From Moritella marina ATCC 15381 (lineage in GTDB: Bacteria; Pseudomonadota; Gammaproteobacteria; Enterobacterales; Moritellaceae), in contig NZ_CP044399.1 of NCBI RefSeq assembly GCF_008931805.1, positions 2,839,370 through 2,903,369 on the forward strand: DNA of 64,000 nt, given 5' to 3'. Below, one piece after another: positions 33,927 through 42,830 of the stretch. The translations under genes and the position numbers were made by a program. Numbering within the stretch: position 1 is the stretch's first letter; every line of letters starts with the position of its first letter. The notes below the pieces were generated by a model. The model ran no database searches and was not told the DNA's origin. It saw only the letters and a list, made by a program, of their open reading frames with translations.

Positions 33927-35098
33927 TGTCCACGATGTTTACGAAGTTAGCGCCTGCTAGCTACTTCACGCTATTCTCGGCCATTCACAGTTTTGTGATT
34001 GGCTTATTACCCTTCTACCTGCCCATCCTTATCTGGCAACAATACCAACACCTAGCGCCACTGACAGAGTTTATTGCCTGGACTGGTGCTGGGTTTGTCA
34101 TAGCCCTATACGGTTGGCATCAATTATTCACTCGTGGTTACTGGCGCACCTTAGTCGTTTTGTCCTTCGTATTAGAAATCGGGCTAATCTATGTCGCGCT
34201 ATTCCACGTAGCAAGTACTCACTTAATTATACTCGGTTTACTCAATGGGTTATTCAATTGCAGCTATTGGATGTTACAACGCATACTATTTAACAGTATC
34301 AGTGGCAGTGATAATACCGGGCGTTTGTTTGGTAATTTACAGCTTATTTTAGGCTTGAGTTTAAAACTGGGGATCTTGTTCGGCGGCTATTTTATGCAAA
34401 GCCAGCCTTGGGTTATTTTTGCCTTAAGCCTTATTGCGGGTATCGGATTTTGTATCATGACATTAAGCTCACTCACGACCCAGACTTTTGTGTATCAGCA
34501 CAGTGACCACAGACAACCTAAAACAGCGATCAGCCTACGTGATAAGCTGGTCTTTCTCGTTGATGGACCATTTCTATACCTTGAAAGCTACCTATGGGTA
34601 GTGAGTATCTATCATCTAACAAACAGTGATACCAGCCAATTTAGTTTAACAGTGATCGCACTTTCGTTAGCTTTGGCCGTTATTTTTTACTTCATTAAGA
34701 ATACGATAGACAAGCAGCCTCAATACCGCTTATATCAAGTCGCGACATTGCTTTATCTTGGAGGTTGGTTACTGCGTGGGTGGATATCTGCAGATTGGAG
34801 CGGGTTCGCGATTGGTTTAGGGTTATTGAGTATTGCCTTTGCTACCGCGCTGTTTCGTTTATACTTCAATAAACGTTTCTACGATAAAGCCAAACAGCAA
34901 GCGAACTACCATTATTTAGTCAGTAAGAGTCTGTATTCTCAATTAGGGATAGTACTATTTTTTACCGGGTTATCAGCCTTATCAAGCCTAATAACACTTA
35001 GCTTGAGTCAGATTTATTGGGCTGTTTTGCCCTTAATTGCTGTGTATGTGTTATACCAGCAAGTACATAAGCGTATCAATACCTCTATTCCCTTATAA
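33926..35098 (+). CDS. MFS-type multi-helix transporter
   Basis: 390 residues, about 12 predicted membrane helices, with the pseudo-repeat of two six-helix halves joined by a polar loop near residue 190 (QHSDHRQPKTAISLRDK). The general layout is that of major facilitator transporters; the usual A-loop motif is not clear. It is translationally coupled to the ATP-grasp gene upstream and is the last gene of the run, fitting export (or import) of the compound the ligases act upon. Substrate unknown. Confidence 0.7.
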   Translation: MSTMFTKLAPASYFTLFSAIHSFVIGLLPFYLPILIWQQYQHLAPLTEFIAWTGAGFVIALYGWHQLFTRGYWRTLVVLSFVLEIGLIYVALFHVASTHLIILGLLNGLFNCSYWMLQRILFNSISGSDNTGRLFGNLQLILGLSLKLGILFGGYFMQSQPWVIFALSLIAGIGFCIMTLSSLTTQTFVYQHSDHRQPKTAISLRDKLVFLVDGPFLYLESYLWVVSIYHLTNSDTSQFSLTVIALSLALAVIFYFIKNTIDKQPQYRLYQVATLLYLGGWLLRGWISADWSGFAIGLGLLSIAFATALFRLYFNKRFYDKAKQQANYHYLVSKSLYSQLGIVLFFTGLSALSSLITLSLSQIYWAVLPLIAVYVLYQQVHKRINTSIPL

Positions 35099-35184
35099 CA
35101 TTCCGTATAAACAGCAAAGCCGTGGTCTCGCTTATCTATCTGCAGGAGCACGGCTTAACATCACTGACATGCCCACAATCAGGT

Positions 35185-36099
35185 TTAAACCACTTCGACA
35201 TACGTTTCTCGTTGCGGGTATAACGCATAAGACTGATGTTGCTTTGATGAACAAGGACAGCCACAGACGTAATTCATTTTCAGTTGCTTACGGGTAGCAA
35301 TTAGATGGGTGAAACTCACTGTGTGTGCATCATCACGATGCATACAAACAGATAAATAAGACGGGGTTGGCTCATGGCTAGCATGGAAACGCGTCAAGGC
35401 TAAGCTGTTTTTATCATCGAGACAGCGTTGATTCGTTAATTCTATAATGTTCTCTTCGACACGATCAACCTTGCCATCACTCTTAGTATGGCGATGACTG
35501 TCGGTATTGTTGTCGGTATTATTCTGGGAATCATTCTCGATATCGAGATCATCGTTACAGCCCTCACCCGAAAATAAAACTTGATGCTGTAATAATATAG
35601 AGTTGTGATGATCTTCTCGGTAATTAGTCACTTCAGCTAACGCAACAGATGACGACACCATTGGCGATACGGCGGTCACAGAGCTCAGTTCGCAACCATC
35701 CCAACGTACAGCGTACACATCGCCTGTTTTTGCCGTGAGATGGCTTGGGAATACTAATAATGTAAAGGCGGCATAGCGTTGCAACGGTAGTTTATTTAAT
35801 GCGCTACGGATTTTAGGCAGAGAGGTATTACTAACCAGCGATTTAACCAATAAACCACGGCTGATTAACTCTTTACCTGGTGGCTTTTGTTGATAATAAT
35901 TCAGCAAACATATCGATAAACCCGCTTGGTTCATCGCGATCCAGCTGCCACCACCGACAGGGTCCACTGGCATTAAATATTTAACGCCTAGATCATTAAA
36001 ATATTTCGGTGCGTGTGCAAGTGCACGTCCTTTCTGTTCATCTCGGTTAAAGAATACTTGATAGCCATCATTTGCCAACAACCAACTTACTGTGCACAT
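35185..36099 (-). CDS. NRDE/TANGO2-family protein
   Basis: 304 residues. The start MCTVSWLLANDGYQVFFNRDE carries the conserved Cys2 and the FNRDE motif that names the family, followed by GGGSWIAMNQAGLSICLLNYY. The family adopts an N-terminal-nucleophile-like fold. Roles in heme or lipid handling are proposed for eukaryotic TANGO2, but the bacterial role is unknown. The middle (about 190-230) is an unusual Asp/Asn-rich insertion (DLDIENDSQNNTDNNTDSHR). The start overlaps the DinB-like stop by 13 nt, so these form an operon. Confidence 0.82.
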   Translation of the reverse strand: MCTVSWLLANDGYQVFFNRDEQKGRALAHAPKYFNDLGVKYLMPVDPVGGGSWIAMNQAGLSICLLNYYQQKPPGKELISRGLLVKSLVSNTSLPKIRSALNKLPLQRYAAFTLLVFPSHLTAKTGDVYAVRWDGCELSSVTAVSPMVSSSVALAEVTNYREDHHNSILLQHQVLFSGEGCNDDLDIENDSQNNTDNNTDSHRHTKSDGKVDRVEENIIELTNQRCLDDKNSLALTRFHASHEPTPSYLSVCMHRDDAHTVSFTHLIATRKQLKMNYVCGCPCSSKQHQSYALYPQRETYVEVV

Positions 36100-36635
36100 G
36101 ATGAATCATTCCTTAATGCCGTGAGTGTCGCGGGGGCAATGCCCATATTTTTCGGGGTACCAAAATCACATAACTTAGCCGAAATATCCATTAATGCGTA
36201 ATGATGGATCGCATGCGTACTAACAAAAATAAGCTCACGGATTAATGACGTTTCGACTTGTGCCACCGCTGTATTAATAACGGATACTTCGGTCGACATC
36301 ATAAATTTATCATCCATCATATCCGGCTGTAATGTTAATAACCATGCTCTAACCTGGGTTAATTCCACCAAACCGGTTAAGCGACAAGATTCAACCAATG
36401 CACCTCGGCGTCGCACATCGTAATCAATAACCCTAATAGCCGCACTTTCTTGTAACGCATAATACAAATCGAGAATATGGCGTAGATGTTCCCCAATACA
36501 ACTATTCATATGAGGCTTAGCACGCATGCAATACTGCTCATTTGTCATCTCGCTCAGCAAAGCAATACCCTGTTCTAAGCCTTCGACATTACCTTTAATA
36601 ACTGTTCTAAACTGCTTTACAGGATCTATTACCAT
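36087..36635 (-). CDS. DinB-family protein
   Basis: 182 residues with a four-helix DinB/DUF664 pattern: HLRHILDLYYAL and the C-terminal STHAIHHYALMDI supply the metal-binding histidine triad. AAAGGAG stands six bases before the ATG at 36635. DinB-fold proteins are metal-dependent thiol transferases or hydrolases in known cases, but the substrate here cannot be given. It is coupled to the NRDE gene downstream, an arrangement I recall from other gammaproteobacteria. Confidence 0.75.
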   Translation of the reverse strand: MVIDPVKQFRTVIKGNVEGLEQGIALLSEMTNEQYCMRAKPHMNSCIGEHLRHILDLYYALQESAAIRVIDYDVRRRGALVESCRLTGLVELTQVRAWLLTLQPDMMDDKFMMSTEVSVINTAVAQVETSLIRELIFVSTHAIHHYALMDISAKLCDFGTPKNMGIAPATLTALRNDSSCAQ

Positions 36636-36863
36636 AACGGCTCCTTTGGTTACTGCTTATTTTAAGTAAAGCATACACCAAATACTCGGTTCGATTTATC
36701 ACAAAATAATCACAAATTGGGTAAGAATATATACGATATCATCGTAATTATATTGTATAAATAGCCCAACATTAAAACTAATTGGTAAATTATTACTCAT
36801 TTAACTAACATTTATGATAAATTAAGAGAAGATAGCAAATACTTTAAATTGATGGGACACTCC

Positions 36864-37205
36864 ATGTTAAATGATTTTTTAAATAAATTAGCAGCACAGC
36901 CTACTACAACTCAGTTCGAAGATGTCATCGCTGTTATTGATGCAAGCTATGATTTCACTCCCACTAAATTTTATAATGGCTACCTAGTTAACGAAGCAAC
37001 TGAAAATACAGGTTCGTGCAAATTGTTTGCGTTAGGCCGTTTAAATAAATTTACTAAGCAACAAATGCTAGAATGTTTCGGTACTTATTACCGTGACGAT
37101 GTATTAAATAATCCAGACGGCGATGACCACGCTAACATCCGCTACTTCATGCGTACAGGCTGGTCAGGTATTCAATTTGAAACGCTGCCACTAAAATTAA
37201 AATAA
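36864..37205 (+). CDS. HopJ-family protein
   Basis: 113 residues from ATG 36864 (MLNDFLNKLAAQPTTTQFED); a TTG five codons earlier is possible. The segment VIAVIDASYDFTPTKFYNG, then AGSCKLFALGRLN-like SCKLFALGRLNKFTKQQMLE, CFGTYYRDDVLNNPDGDDHA and NIRYFMRTGWSGIQFE, is the HopJ type III effector family signature. The family occurs widely in free-living marine bacteria, so effector function is not implied. Confidence 0.82.
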   Translation: MLNDFLNKLAAQPTTTQFEDVIAVIDASYDFTPTKFYNGYLVNEATENTGSCKLFALGRLNKFTKQQMLECFGTYYRDDVLNNPDGDDHANIRYFMRTGWSGIQFETLPLKLK

Positions 37206-37229
37206 TGTTAACGCATTAACTTAATTTGG

Positions 37230-37262
37230 AAGCAGAGGAAACCATACTTTTCTCTGCTTATA
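37230..37262 (+). terminator. Probable terminator after hopJ-like gene
   Basis: Stem aagcagag (37230-37237) with ctctgctt (37252-37259) followed by a short T/A tail, 25 nt after the stop. Confidence 0.45.
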
Positions 37263-37379
37263 TTGCTTAACGATAACCACACGCTTTTAATCTATCCACC
37301 TAACCGTATTTAACCCGTTATACTTATAGCAACTGCGTTATTCCTCCCAGCTTTAGCCAATAGCTAACAAGGAGTTGAT

Positions 37380-38063
37380 ATGTATATTCATTTGAATGGT
37401 TTTAACTTTGAATTTTCAAAGCAAGTGATCGCCTCTTTTATCGACAGTGATGAATATCAACAACAATCATCTGACATCGCAGGTATTCACCTTACCGATA
37501 CTTACCAGCAAATGCTACAGGCCGGTATCAGCAAAAACGAACTAATAAAAGCAATATTAAACTACCATATCAGTATTTTAAATGAAGATGGTGTTAGTCT
37601 TGAAACAATTAAAAAATCAAATTGTAGGGATAATAACGTCAGCTTTTTAGTTGATATTAAAAGTGACAGCGTTGCTCGATTTGTAAATAGTGATAATAAA
37701 AAAGAAAACAGCGTGTGCATTAACATACGTAATTTTGAGCATAAATTTACCCTTACTTATTGGCAATTAATTCAGCTCAAAGAATCTTACCGTGATAAAG
37801 AAACTGAACAACTGCTCATCCTATTTTTAGAAACCTTTAAAGCCATCATGGAAACTGATGATACGTCATCACAGCAATGTCATTATACAGTGCTAGTAAC
37901 AACTGGGTTATTATTATTCGCAGAGCAACTTAATATTCTTGATGCCATCCAATTTCAAGAAATAGAGTTTGAGCTTAACGAAAATAGGCTGTTATTAAAT
38001 TTACCTGCAGGTTTAGAAACCTGTTTATTTGAACTTGAATTTAATATTGAAACATCACGTTAA
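37380..38063 (+). CDS. Hypothetical protein
   Basis: 227 residues; aaggag lies nine bases upstream of the ATG at 37380. Soluble, acidic, no signal or membrane helix. An N-terminal helical part (DTYQQMLQAGISKNELIKAI) is followed by a beta-rich part and a C-terminal FELNENRLLLNLPAGLETCL segment. I recognise no family. Monocistronic between hopJ and the chemoreceptor. Confidence 0.65.
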   Translation: MYIHLNGFNFEFSKQVIASFIDSDEYQQQSSDIAGIHLTDTYQQMLQAGISKNELIKAILNYHISILNEDGVSLETIKKSNCRDNNVSFLVDIKSDSVARFVNSDNKKENSVCINIRNFEHKFTLTYWQLIQLKESYRDKETEQLLILFLETFKAIMETDDTSSQQCHYTVLVTTGLLLFAEQLNILDAIQFQEIEFELNENRLLLNLPAGLETCLFELEFNIETSR

Positions 38064-38265
38064 ACAAGCGCGACACATGATGAACAAAACCACCTCACGA
38101 TAGTTACCAACAAATAAGTAATAAATAACCGCTTTTATTTTAACGATCAATAAATACTGATAATAGTTTTATTTTGTGCAACTTTATTTCTCAAGCTAAG
38201 CATTTAATTTTAAAACTGTTTATAGATACAGAGTAAACATCGACTATTTTTCAACTAAATAACCT

Positions 38266-38292
38266 TAAAGATCTTAACGAAAGTGCCGACTA
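38266..38292 (+). promoter_or_regulatory. Sigma-28 (FliA) promoter for the chemoreceptor gene
   Basis: TAAA at 38266-38269, exactly 15 nt, then GCCGACTA at 38285-38292. This matches the FliA consensus (TAAA, 15-nt gap, GCCGATAA) at 11 of 12 key positions. It lies 52 nt before the ATG of the methyl-accepting protein, whose family is usually under flagellar control. Confidence 0.75.
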
Positions 38293-38343
38293 TATAGACC
38301 TAGCCACTGGTTTGGCAATGTTCATTAGACAGGTAGAGTTAAT

Positions 38344-40173
38344 ATGAAAATTAGGGATAAATTATTAGGCCTTACTGGTATTTCAGTGAGTGCACTACTA
38401 CTCGTAGTCGGTATGTCTTGGGTTGCTAATAACACTGTGATGGGAATTAATCACGCCGCTACCGATGTCAAAAAACTTGAAGTCACGTTATTAAATTTAC
38501 GTCGTAACGAAAAAGATTTTTTACTACGACATGACACTAAATATTTAGACAAATTTAAAGATAATTACACGCTATTCCAACGCGAATTAAAGCAATTAGA
38601 GGATGAACTAGCGACGCTTAATATCCGTATTCCTAGCGTCGCGACATTAACGGTATCTATGCAAGACTATGACACTAGCATGATAGCTCTGGTGAATAAT
38701 TATCAAACTCTCGGGCTAAGCGTCGAAGAGGGATTGCTAAAACGTCTTGAAAGCCGCTATGCGAGTTTGCTGCAAACAGCCGATCGTTACAATCGTAATC
38801 TTTTGATCACGACCGACCTTGCACAAACAGCAAAAATGTTCGCACTGCTTGGAAAGCCAGAGTACAACCTTGACTATCAGGCTAAGCTGGCACTTTACGA
38901 TCAACAACTCGCTCTCGATTTTGGTGAGCGTTATACCGAATTCCGTGACACCATGGATGAAATTATTAGCCAATACAATATTATTGGTAATACCCATACC
39001 GAAGGGTTACGTGGTGATATGCGCGGAAATTCTCATCAAGTCGAAAAAGTATTTAAGACTGTTAGCGCACAACTTGATGATGAAATTGCAGGGCAACAAC
39101 AACGAACCATGAACCTGATTATCGTGGCCGTATTAATTGTTATCGCGGTCTTATTAACACTTTCTTGGTTAATCAGCAGTTCAATCCAACGTCGCATGCA
39201 AGCGCTTAGCGAGTTAATGGCAACCATCGCACAGAGCCATGATTTAACCGCCGTTGCAGATGAAAAAGGTAACGATGAACTATCGCATATGGCAGGTAAC
39301 TTTAATTACCTATTGACCCACCTGCGTGAGCTTGTCAGTAATGTACAGTCTGCTGTCTATGAGCTTGGCTCAGCCTCGACTGAATTACAAAGTCGTAGTG
39401 TTGATTCAGAAACAGCGGTGAGTCGTCAACAAGCTGAAACTGACGCAGTGGCAACAGCGATCACTGAAATGGGTTCAACGATCCGCGAAATTGCTAACAA
39501 TACTGAAAGCGCGGCAAGTAATGCCGACAATAGTCATAATGGTGCTATGGAAGGTTTATCAGAAGTCAGCGCGACGAAAGATCGCATTCGCACCTTATCC
39601 GATGACTTATCTAAAACGAGTGATGAAATCTCCAACCTATCGACGCTATCAGATAATATTGGCTCAGTGCTTGATGTTATCCGCTCAATCGCAGAGCAAA
39701 CGAACCTGCTTGCACTTAACGCGGCGATTGAAGCAGCAAGAGCTGGAGAACAAGGTCGTGGGTTTGCTGTTGTGGCAGATGAAGTTCGATCTCTTGCCTT
39801 AAGAACGCGTCAATCAACAGAAGAAATCACCAGTATCATTGCCACGTTACAAGATCAAACAGGCCAAGTTGTGATGCACATAACCCGCTGCCACGAACAG
39901 GGCGAATTAAGTGTTCAGCAAGCAGATAGTGCGGAGTCAAAAATAGGCCAAATTATGACAGACATGCAACTCATCATGGATACCAGTACCCAGATCGCGA
40001 CTGCAGTCGAACAGCAAACCGTGGTCTCGGATGAAATTGGCCGTAACGTTACTTCAATTCGTGATATCACCAGCCAAAATTCACAAATCACTCATGAGAA
40101 CGCACAAGCAGCCAGTTCTGTTGCAGTCCAAGCTAAGAACCTAGATCAAGCTATCGCCCAATATACCGTGTGA
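38344..40173 (+). CDS. Methyl-accepting chemotaxis protein with HBM-type sensor
   Basis: 609 residues. TM1 at about 8-28, a roughly 230-residue periplasmic helical sensor and TM2 at about 259-281, then HAMP and a cytoplasmic signalling domain. The sensor contains [20 protein letters not shown], the hallmark of the helical bimodular (HBM) domain known from McpS, which binds organic acids. The hairpin tip [20 protein letters not shown] is intact. It should feed the CheA pathway. No che genes are nearby. The ligand is inferred only from the domain class. Confidence 0.93.
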   Translation: MKIRDKLLGLTGISVSALLLVVGMSWVANNTVMGINHAATDVKKLEVTLLNLRRNEKDFLLRHDTKYLDKFKDNYTLFQRELKQLEDELATLNIRIPSVATLTVSMQDYDTSMIALVNNYQTLGLSVEEGLLKRLESRYASLLQTADRYNRNLLITTDLAQTAKMFALLGKPEYNLDYQAKLALYDQQLALDFGERYTEFRDTMDEIISQYNIIGNTHTEGLRGDMRGNSHQVEKVFKTVSAQLDDEIAGQQQRTMNLIIVAVLIVIAVLLTLSWLISSSIQRRMQALSELMATIAQSHDLTAVADEKGNDELSHMAGNFNYLLTHLRELVSNVQSAVYELGSASTELQSRSVDSETAVSRQQAETDAVATAITEMGSTIREIANNTESAASNADNSHNGAMEGLSEVSATKDRIRTLSDDLSKTSDEISNLSTLSDNIGSVLDVIRSIAEQTNLLALNAAIEAARAGEQGRGFAVVADEVRSLALRTRQSTEEITSIIATLQDQTGQVVMHITRCHEQGELSVQQADSAESKIGQIMTDMQLIMDTSTQIATAVEQQTVVSDEIGRNVTSIRDITSQNSQITHENAQAASSVAVQAKNLDQAIAQYTV

Positions 40174-40231
40174 TGATATGACTTAGCGACTCGCTTAATG
40201 CCAACGATGAGCATAACTCAGTAGTAGAAAT

Positions 40232-40263
40232 AAAAAGACCTAAGTCATCGCTTCGGTCTTTTT
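40232..40263. terminator. Bidirectional terminator
   Basis: Stem aaaaagacc (40232-40240) with ggtcttttt (40255-40263). T runs on both strands serve the chemoreceptor gene and the convergent thioesterase gene. Confidence 0.8.
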
Positions 40264-40294
40264 CCATGAACCCTATAACATCATAAAATGTAGA

Positions 40295-40834
40295 TTAACT
40301 ATTATCTTTTATCGCCTGTTGCATCGCTAGCCATTTTTCAACCACAGGGTGCAGGGTTTTATCATCGCTACTATCAATAACAGCACCATTCAGTTCAGAG
40401 TCTGCGGTTAATAATGATAGAGGCGTTATCGCCTTGCCTGATTTCAAATTAATCTCTTTGACCAAACCAATCGCCACCAATTTCTTACCACAAAAGAATT
40501 GGTGTTGATAATAGAAGTATTTTTCATCCCAGCTCAAAATTTCGGTCGTCATGGTAAACGCTTGAAACGGGCGAATAGGCTTTAAATAAATAAAGTCTTG
40601 TGCAGCAATCATGCGCAAGCTATAGCGGCCTGACAGGGCTAATCGAGAGCCGTGCCAGATACCAAAGCGCCCTAATTCCATAAAACTGAATACCCGGTAA
40701 TTCGGTAAGTGATCACGCCAACCAAGGTCGTGTAACCACACTCGAAACCGATCACTGCGTTTATCAACCAGTGCCACCGCATCCTGCTTACGGGCACTAA
40801 AGATAATGATGAGCATTCTAAAAAACAAATTCAT
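40295..40834 (-). CDS. Hotdog-fold thioesterase-like protein (4HBT_2/THEM6 type)
   Basis: 179 residues. FMELGRFGIWHGSRLALSGR and the following AAQDFIYLKPIRPFQAFTMT, SWDEKYFYYQHQFFCGKKLV are the conserved strands of YbgC/THEM6-like hotdog proteins. A short hydrophobic N-terminus (MNLFFRMLIIIFSA) may anchor it to the membrane. It probably hydrolyses or binds an acyl-CoA or acyl-ACP. Substrate unknown. Monocistronic. Confidence 0.75.
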   Translation of the reverse strand: MNLFFRMLIIIFSARKQDAVALVDKRSDRFRVWLHDLGWRDHLPNYRVFSFMELGRFGIWHGSRLALSGRYSLRMIAAQDFIYLKPIRPFQAFTMTTEILSWDEKYFYYQHQFFCGKKLVAIGLVKEINLKSGKAITPLSLLTADSELNGAVIDSSDDKTLHPVVEKWLAMQQAIKDNS

Positions 40835-40989
40835 GTTAATCCCTTACATAAAATAAATAGAGCTAACATACTGACTTTAAATTATAAAATGTAAAGACGA
40901 TTTCTTTCATGTAAATAAATATATAAATAATTCATATAAATACAAAACAATCTAGCTGTTAAACAGTATAAATATGCTATTTGTTCTAG

Positions 40990-41604
40990 CTAGGCTAAAG
41001 TCATCGAAACACCAAGCACAATAAACAGCACACCGCAGCACTGATTAAAGCCCTGCCCGCTTTGCATTAATTTAGGGCGAATACTATGTGCAACACAAGC
41101 AATGCCATATTCTGCTAAAAACTCGACACAAACAAAGGTGACTGCAATAACCACAAACTGCGGCAACAAGGCTACTGTTGGATTGATGAACTGGGCTAAA
41201 AATGCAGTGAAAAACAGCAATACTTTAGGGTTTGATAGCGCGGCAAAAAAACCTTGGCGAAACAACGCCACAGGGCTATATGTTTGATTCTCAGCAAACT
41301 CCGTCAATTCTAGCGCGGGAGCAGACCATAACTTAACCCCGAGCCAGACGAGATACGCCGCACCAACCCACTGCAATGCCGTCATGGCTTCTGGTTGTGC
41401 CTGTAATATCGCGCCTAAACCAAACATAGCAATGGCAATCAAGATCAAAAAACCCAATACCCCACCACATATAGTAAACAATGTCCGTCGATGTCCGTAG
41501 CGCGCACCATGACTTAATGCCAGCAATGAATTAGGACCAGGGACAACCGCTAACCCCATTGCTGCAACTAAAAATACTAACCAAAGATTAAACGCCATCA
41601 TCAT
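40990..41604 (-). CDS. LysE/RhtB-family amino acid exporter
   Basis: About 205 residues from the run of Met codons at 41598-41604. The frame extends to 41727 but the family length (about 205) and GGAT upstream favour this start. Six predicted helices; the signature LAVVPGPNSLLALSHGARYG in the first third is the LysE/RhtB hallmark. These proteins export amino acids or their derivatives. It is divergent from a GlxA-type regulator 130 bp away, a common regulator-exporter pairing. Confidence 0.85.
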   Translation of the reverse strand: MMMAFNLWLVFLVAAMGLAVVPGPNSLLALSHGARYGHRRTLFTICGGVLGFLILIAIAMFGLGAILQAQPEAMTALQWVGAAYLVWLGVKLWSAPALELTEFAENQTYSPVALFRQGFFAALSNPKVLLFFTAFLAQFINPTVALLPQFVVIAVTFVCVEFLAEYGIACVAHSIRPKLMQSGQGFNQCCGVLFIVLGVSMTLA

Positions 41605-41732
41605 ATCCACATAAATAAAAGTACAACGAGTATAAAACCTCACACAAGAAAACCCAGGTATAATATGGACGTTTAATGGTATTATATAGACAAGCGTAAG
41701 TCGTACGCTTGCATCATCAATGGACACCAGTT

Positions 41733-42719
41733 ATGAACTTAGCAGACGTGCGTTTTCTACTTCTTCCCTTACCTGAATTTAATATGCTACCGTTTGGTGG
41801 ATTCTTAGATAAGCTGCGATTTTCTGCTGATGATGCAGATCATAGCCAGCAACGGCATTGCTCATGGCAAGTTGTCGGTTTAGATTATGGTCATGTTGTA
41901 TCAAGTAGTGGCATACCTATCGAGATACCTGCAACGCCTACAGATATAAACGTGTGTCAGTATGATTACTTAGTTATTTTTGGCTCCCGCAGTGCACGTA
42001 AAGCCCAACTGCTGGCCCAAGATTACGGACCATTTTTAAAACAAGCGGCCGCGCAGGGTATTACTTTAATTAGTATTGATAATGCGTGTTTTACGTTAGC
42101 AGAATTAGGTCTTTTAAATGACCATAAAATCACCGTCCACTGGCGGCATATCAATGAATTCAGTCATGCATATCCTCGCTTAGCGATCGCAAATGAACAA
42201 TTGTATAACATTGATAATAAACGTATTAGTTGTTCAGGCGGCAGTGCTGCCATTGATTTAGCCGTAGCCATACTCAGCCGCCACCTTGGACAAACGTGGG
42301 CAATTAAAGGGCTAGCAGATATGCTCATTGATGAAAGCCGCAGCCAACTACATCAGCTAAAATCACGACAGCAAACACAGCATCACGACCGTCACTTAGG
42401 ACGAACGATTGCGTTGATGCAAGAATTGATGGCCAGCAACACATCCATAGAAAAATTAGCCGCTATTACAGGTTTAAGCCGTCGGCAATTAGACCGGCAT
42501 TTTAAGGTTTATTTTAAGCTTTCAGCTCATCAATACTGGAGCGAAATGCGCTTGCAGCATGTGCATTGGCGATTAGTCAATTCAGACCACAGCTTAGACA
42601 GCCTCGCAGATGAAGTTGGTTTCCAAGATAGCAGCTATTTGTGCAAAGTTTTTCGCAAACGTTTTAATGTTTCACCAGGGCAACTACGTAATCAAAATCA
42701 AAGGCCAAACGCAAATTAA
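41733..42719 (+). CDS. GlxA-type AraC-family transcriptional regulator
   Basis: 328 residues from ATG 41733 (a TTG at 41709 is the alternative). The N-terminal DJ-1/PfpI-like domain (about 1-200) includes LVIFGSRSARKAQLLAQDYG, TLISIDNACFTLAELGLLND and CSGGSAAIDLAVAIL. The C-terminal AraC double helix-turn-helix reads SIEKLAAITGLSRRQLDRHF and SLDSLADEVGFQDSSYLCKV. Relatives control amino-acid, choline/carnitine or polyamine catabolism. The divergent LysE-type exporter is the likely target (inference). Confidence 0.85.
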   Translation: MNLADVRFLLLPLPEFNMLPFGGFLDKLRFSADDADHSQQRHCSWQVVGLDYGHVVSSSGIPIEIPATPTDINVCQYDYLVIFGSRSARKAQLLAQDYGPFLKQAAAQGITLISIDNACFTLAELGLLNDHKITVHWRHINEFSHAYPRLAIANEQLYNIDNKRISCSGGSAAIDLAVAILSRHLGQTWAIKGLADMLIDESRSQLHQLKSRQQTQHHDRHLGRTIALMQELMASNTSIEKLAAITGLSRRQLDRHFKVYFKLSAHQYWSEMRLQHVHWRLVNSDHSLDSLADEVGFQDSSYLCKVFRKRFNVSPGQLRNQNQRPNAN

Positions 42720-42830
42720 TCTAATGCTTAATTAGTCAGCTACTAATGATACGAAAAGAACACAGAGTGAGATCCTTCATATTTATACATAAAGAGATAG
42801 AGCAAATCAGTCTGATATATTGCAATCACC

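Noticed and set aside
35117-35156. Inverted repeat aagccgtg/cacggctt between convergent genes
   Set aside because: Loop of 24 nt and no T run; too weak to call a terminator.
36864-37205. HopJ gene as evidence of type III secretion
   Set aside because: The family is common in non-pathogenic marine bacteria and no secretion genes lie near.
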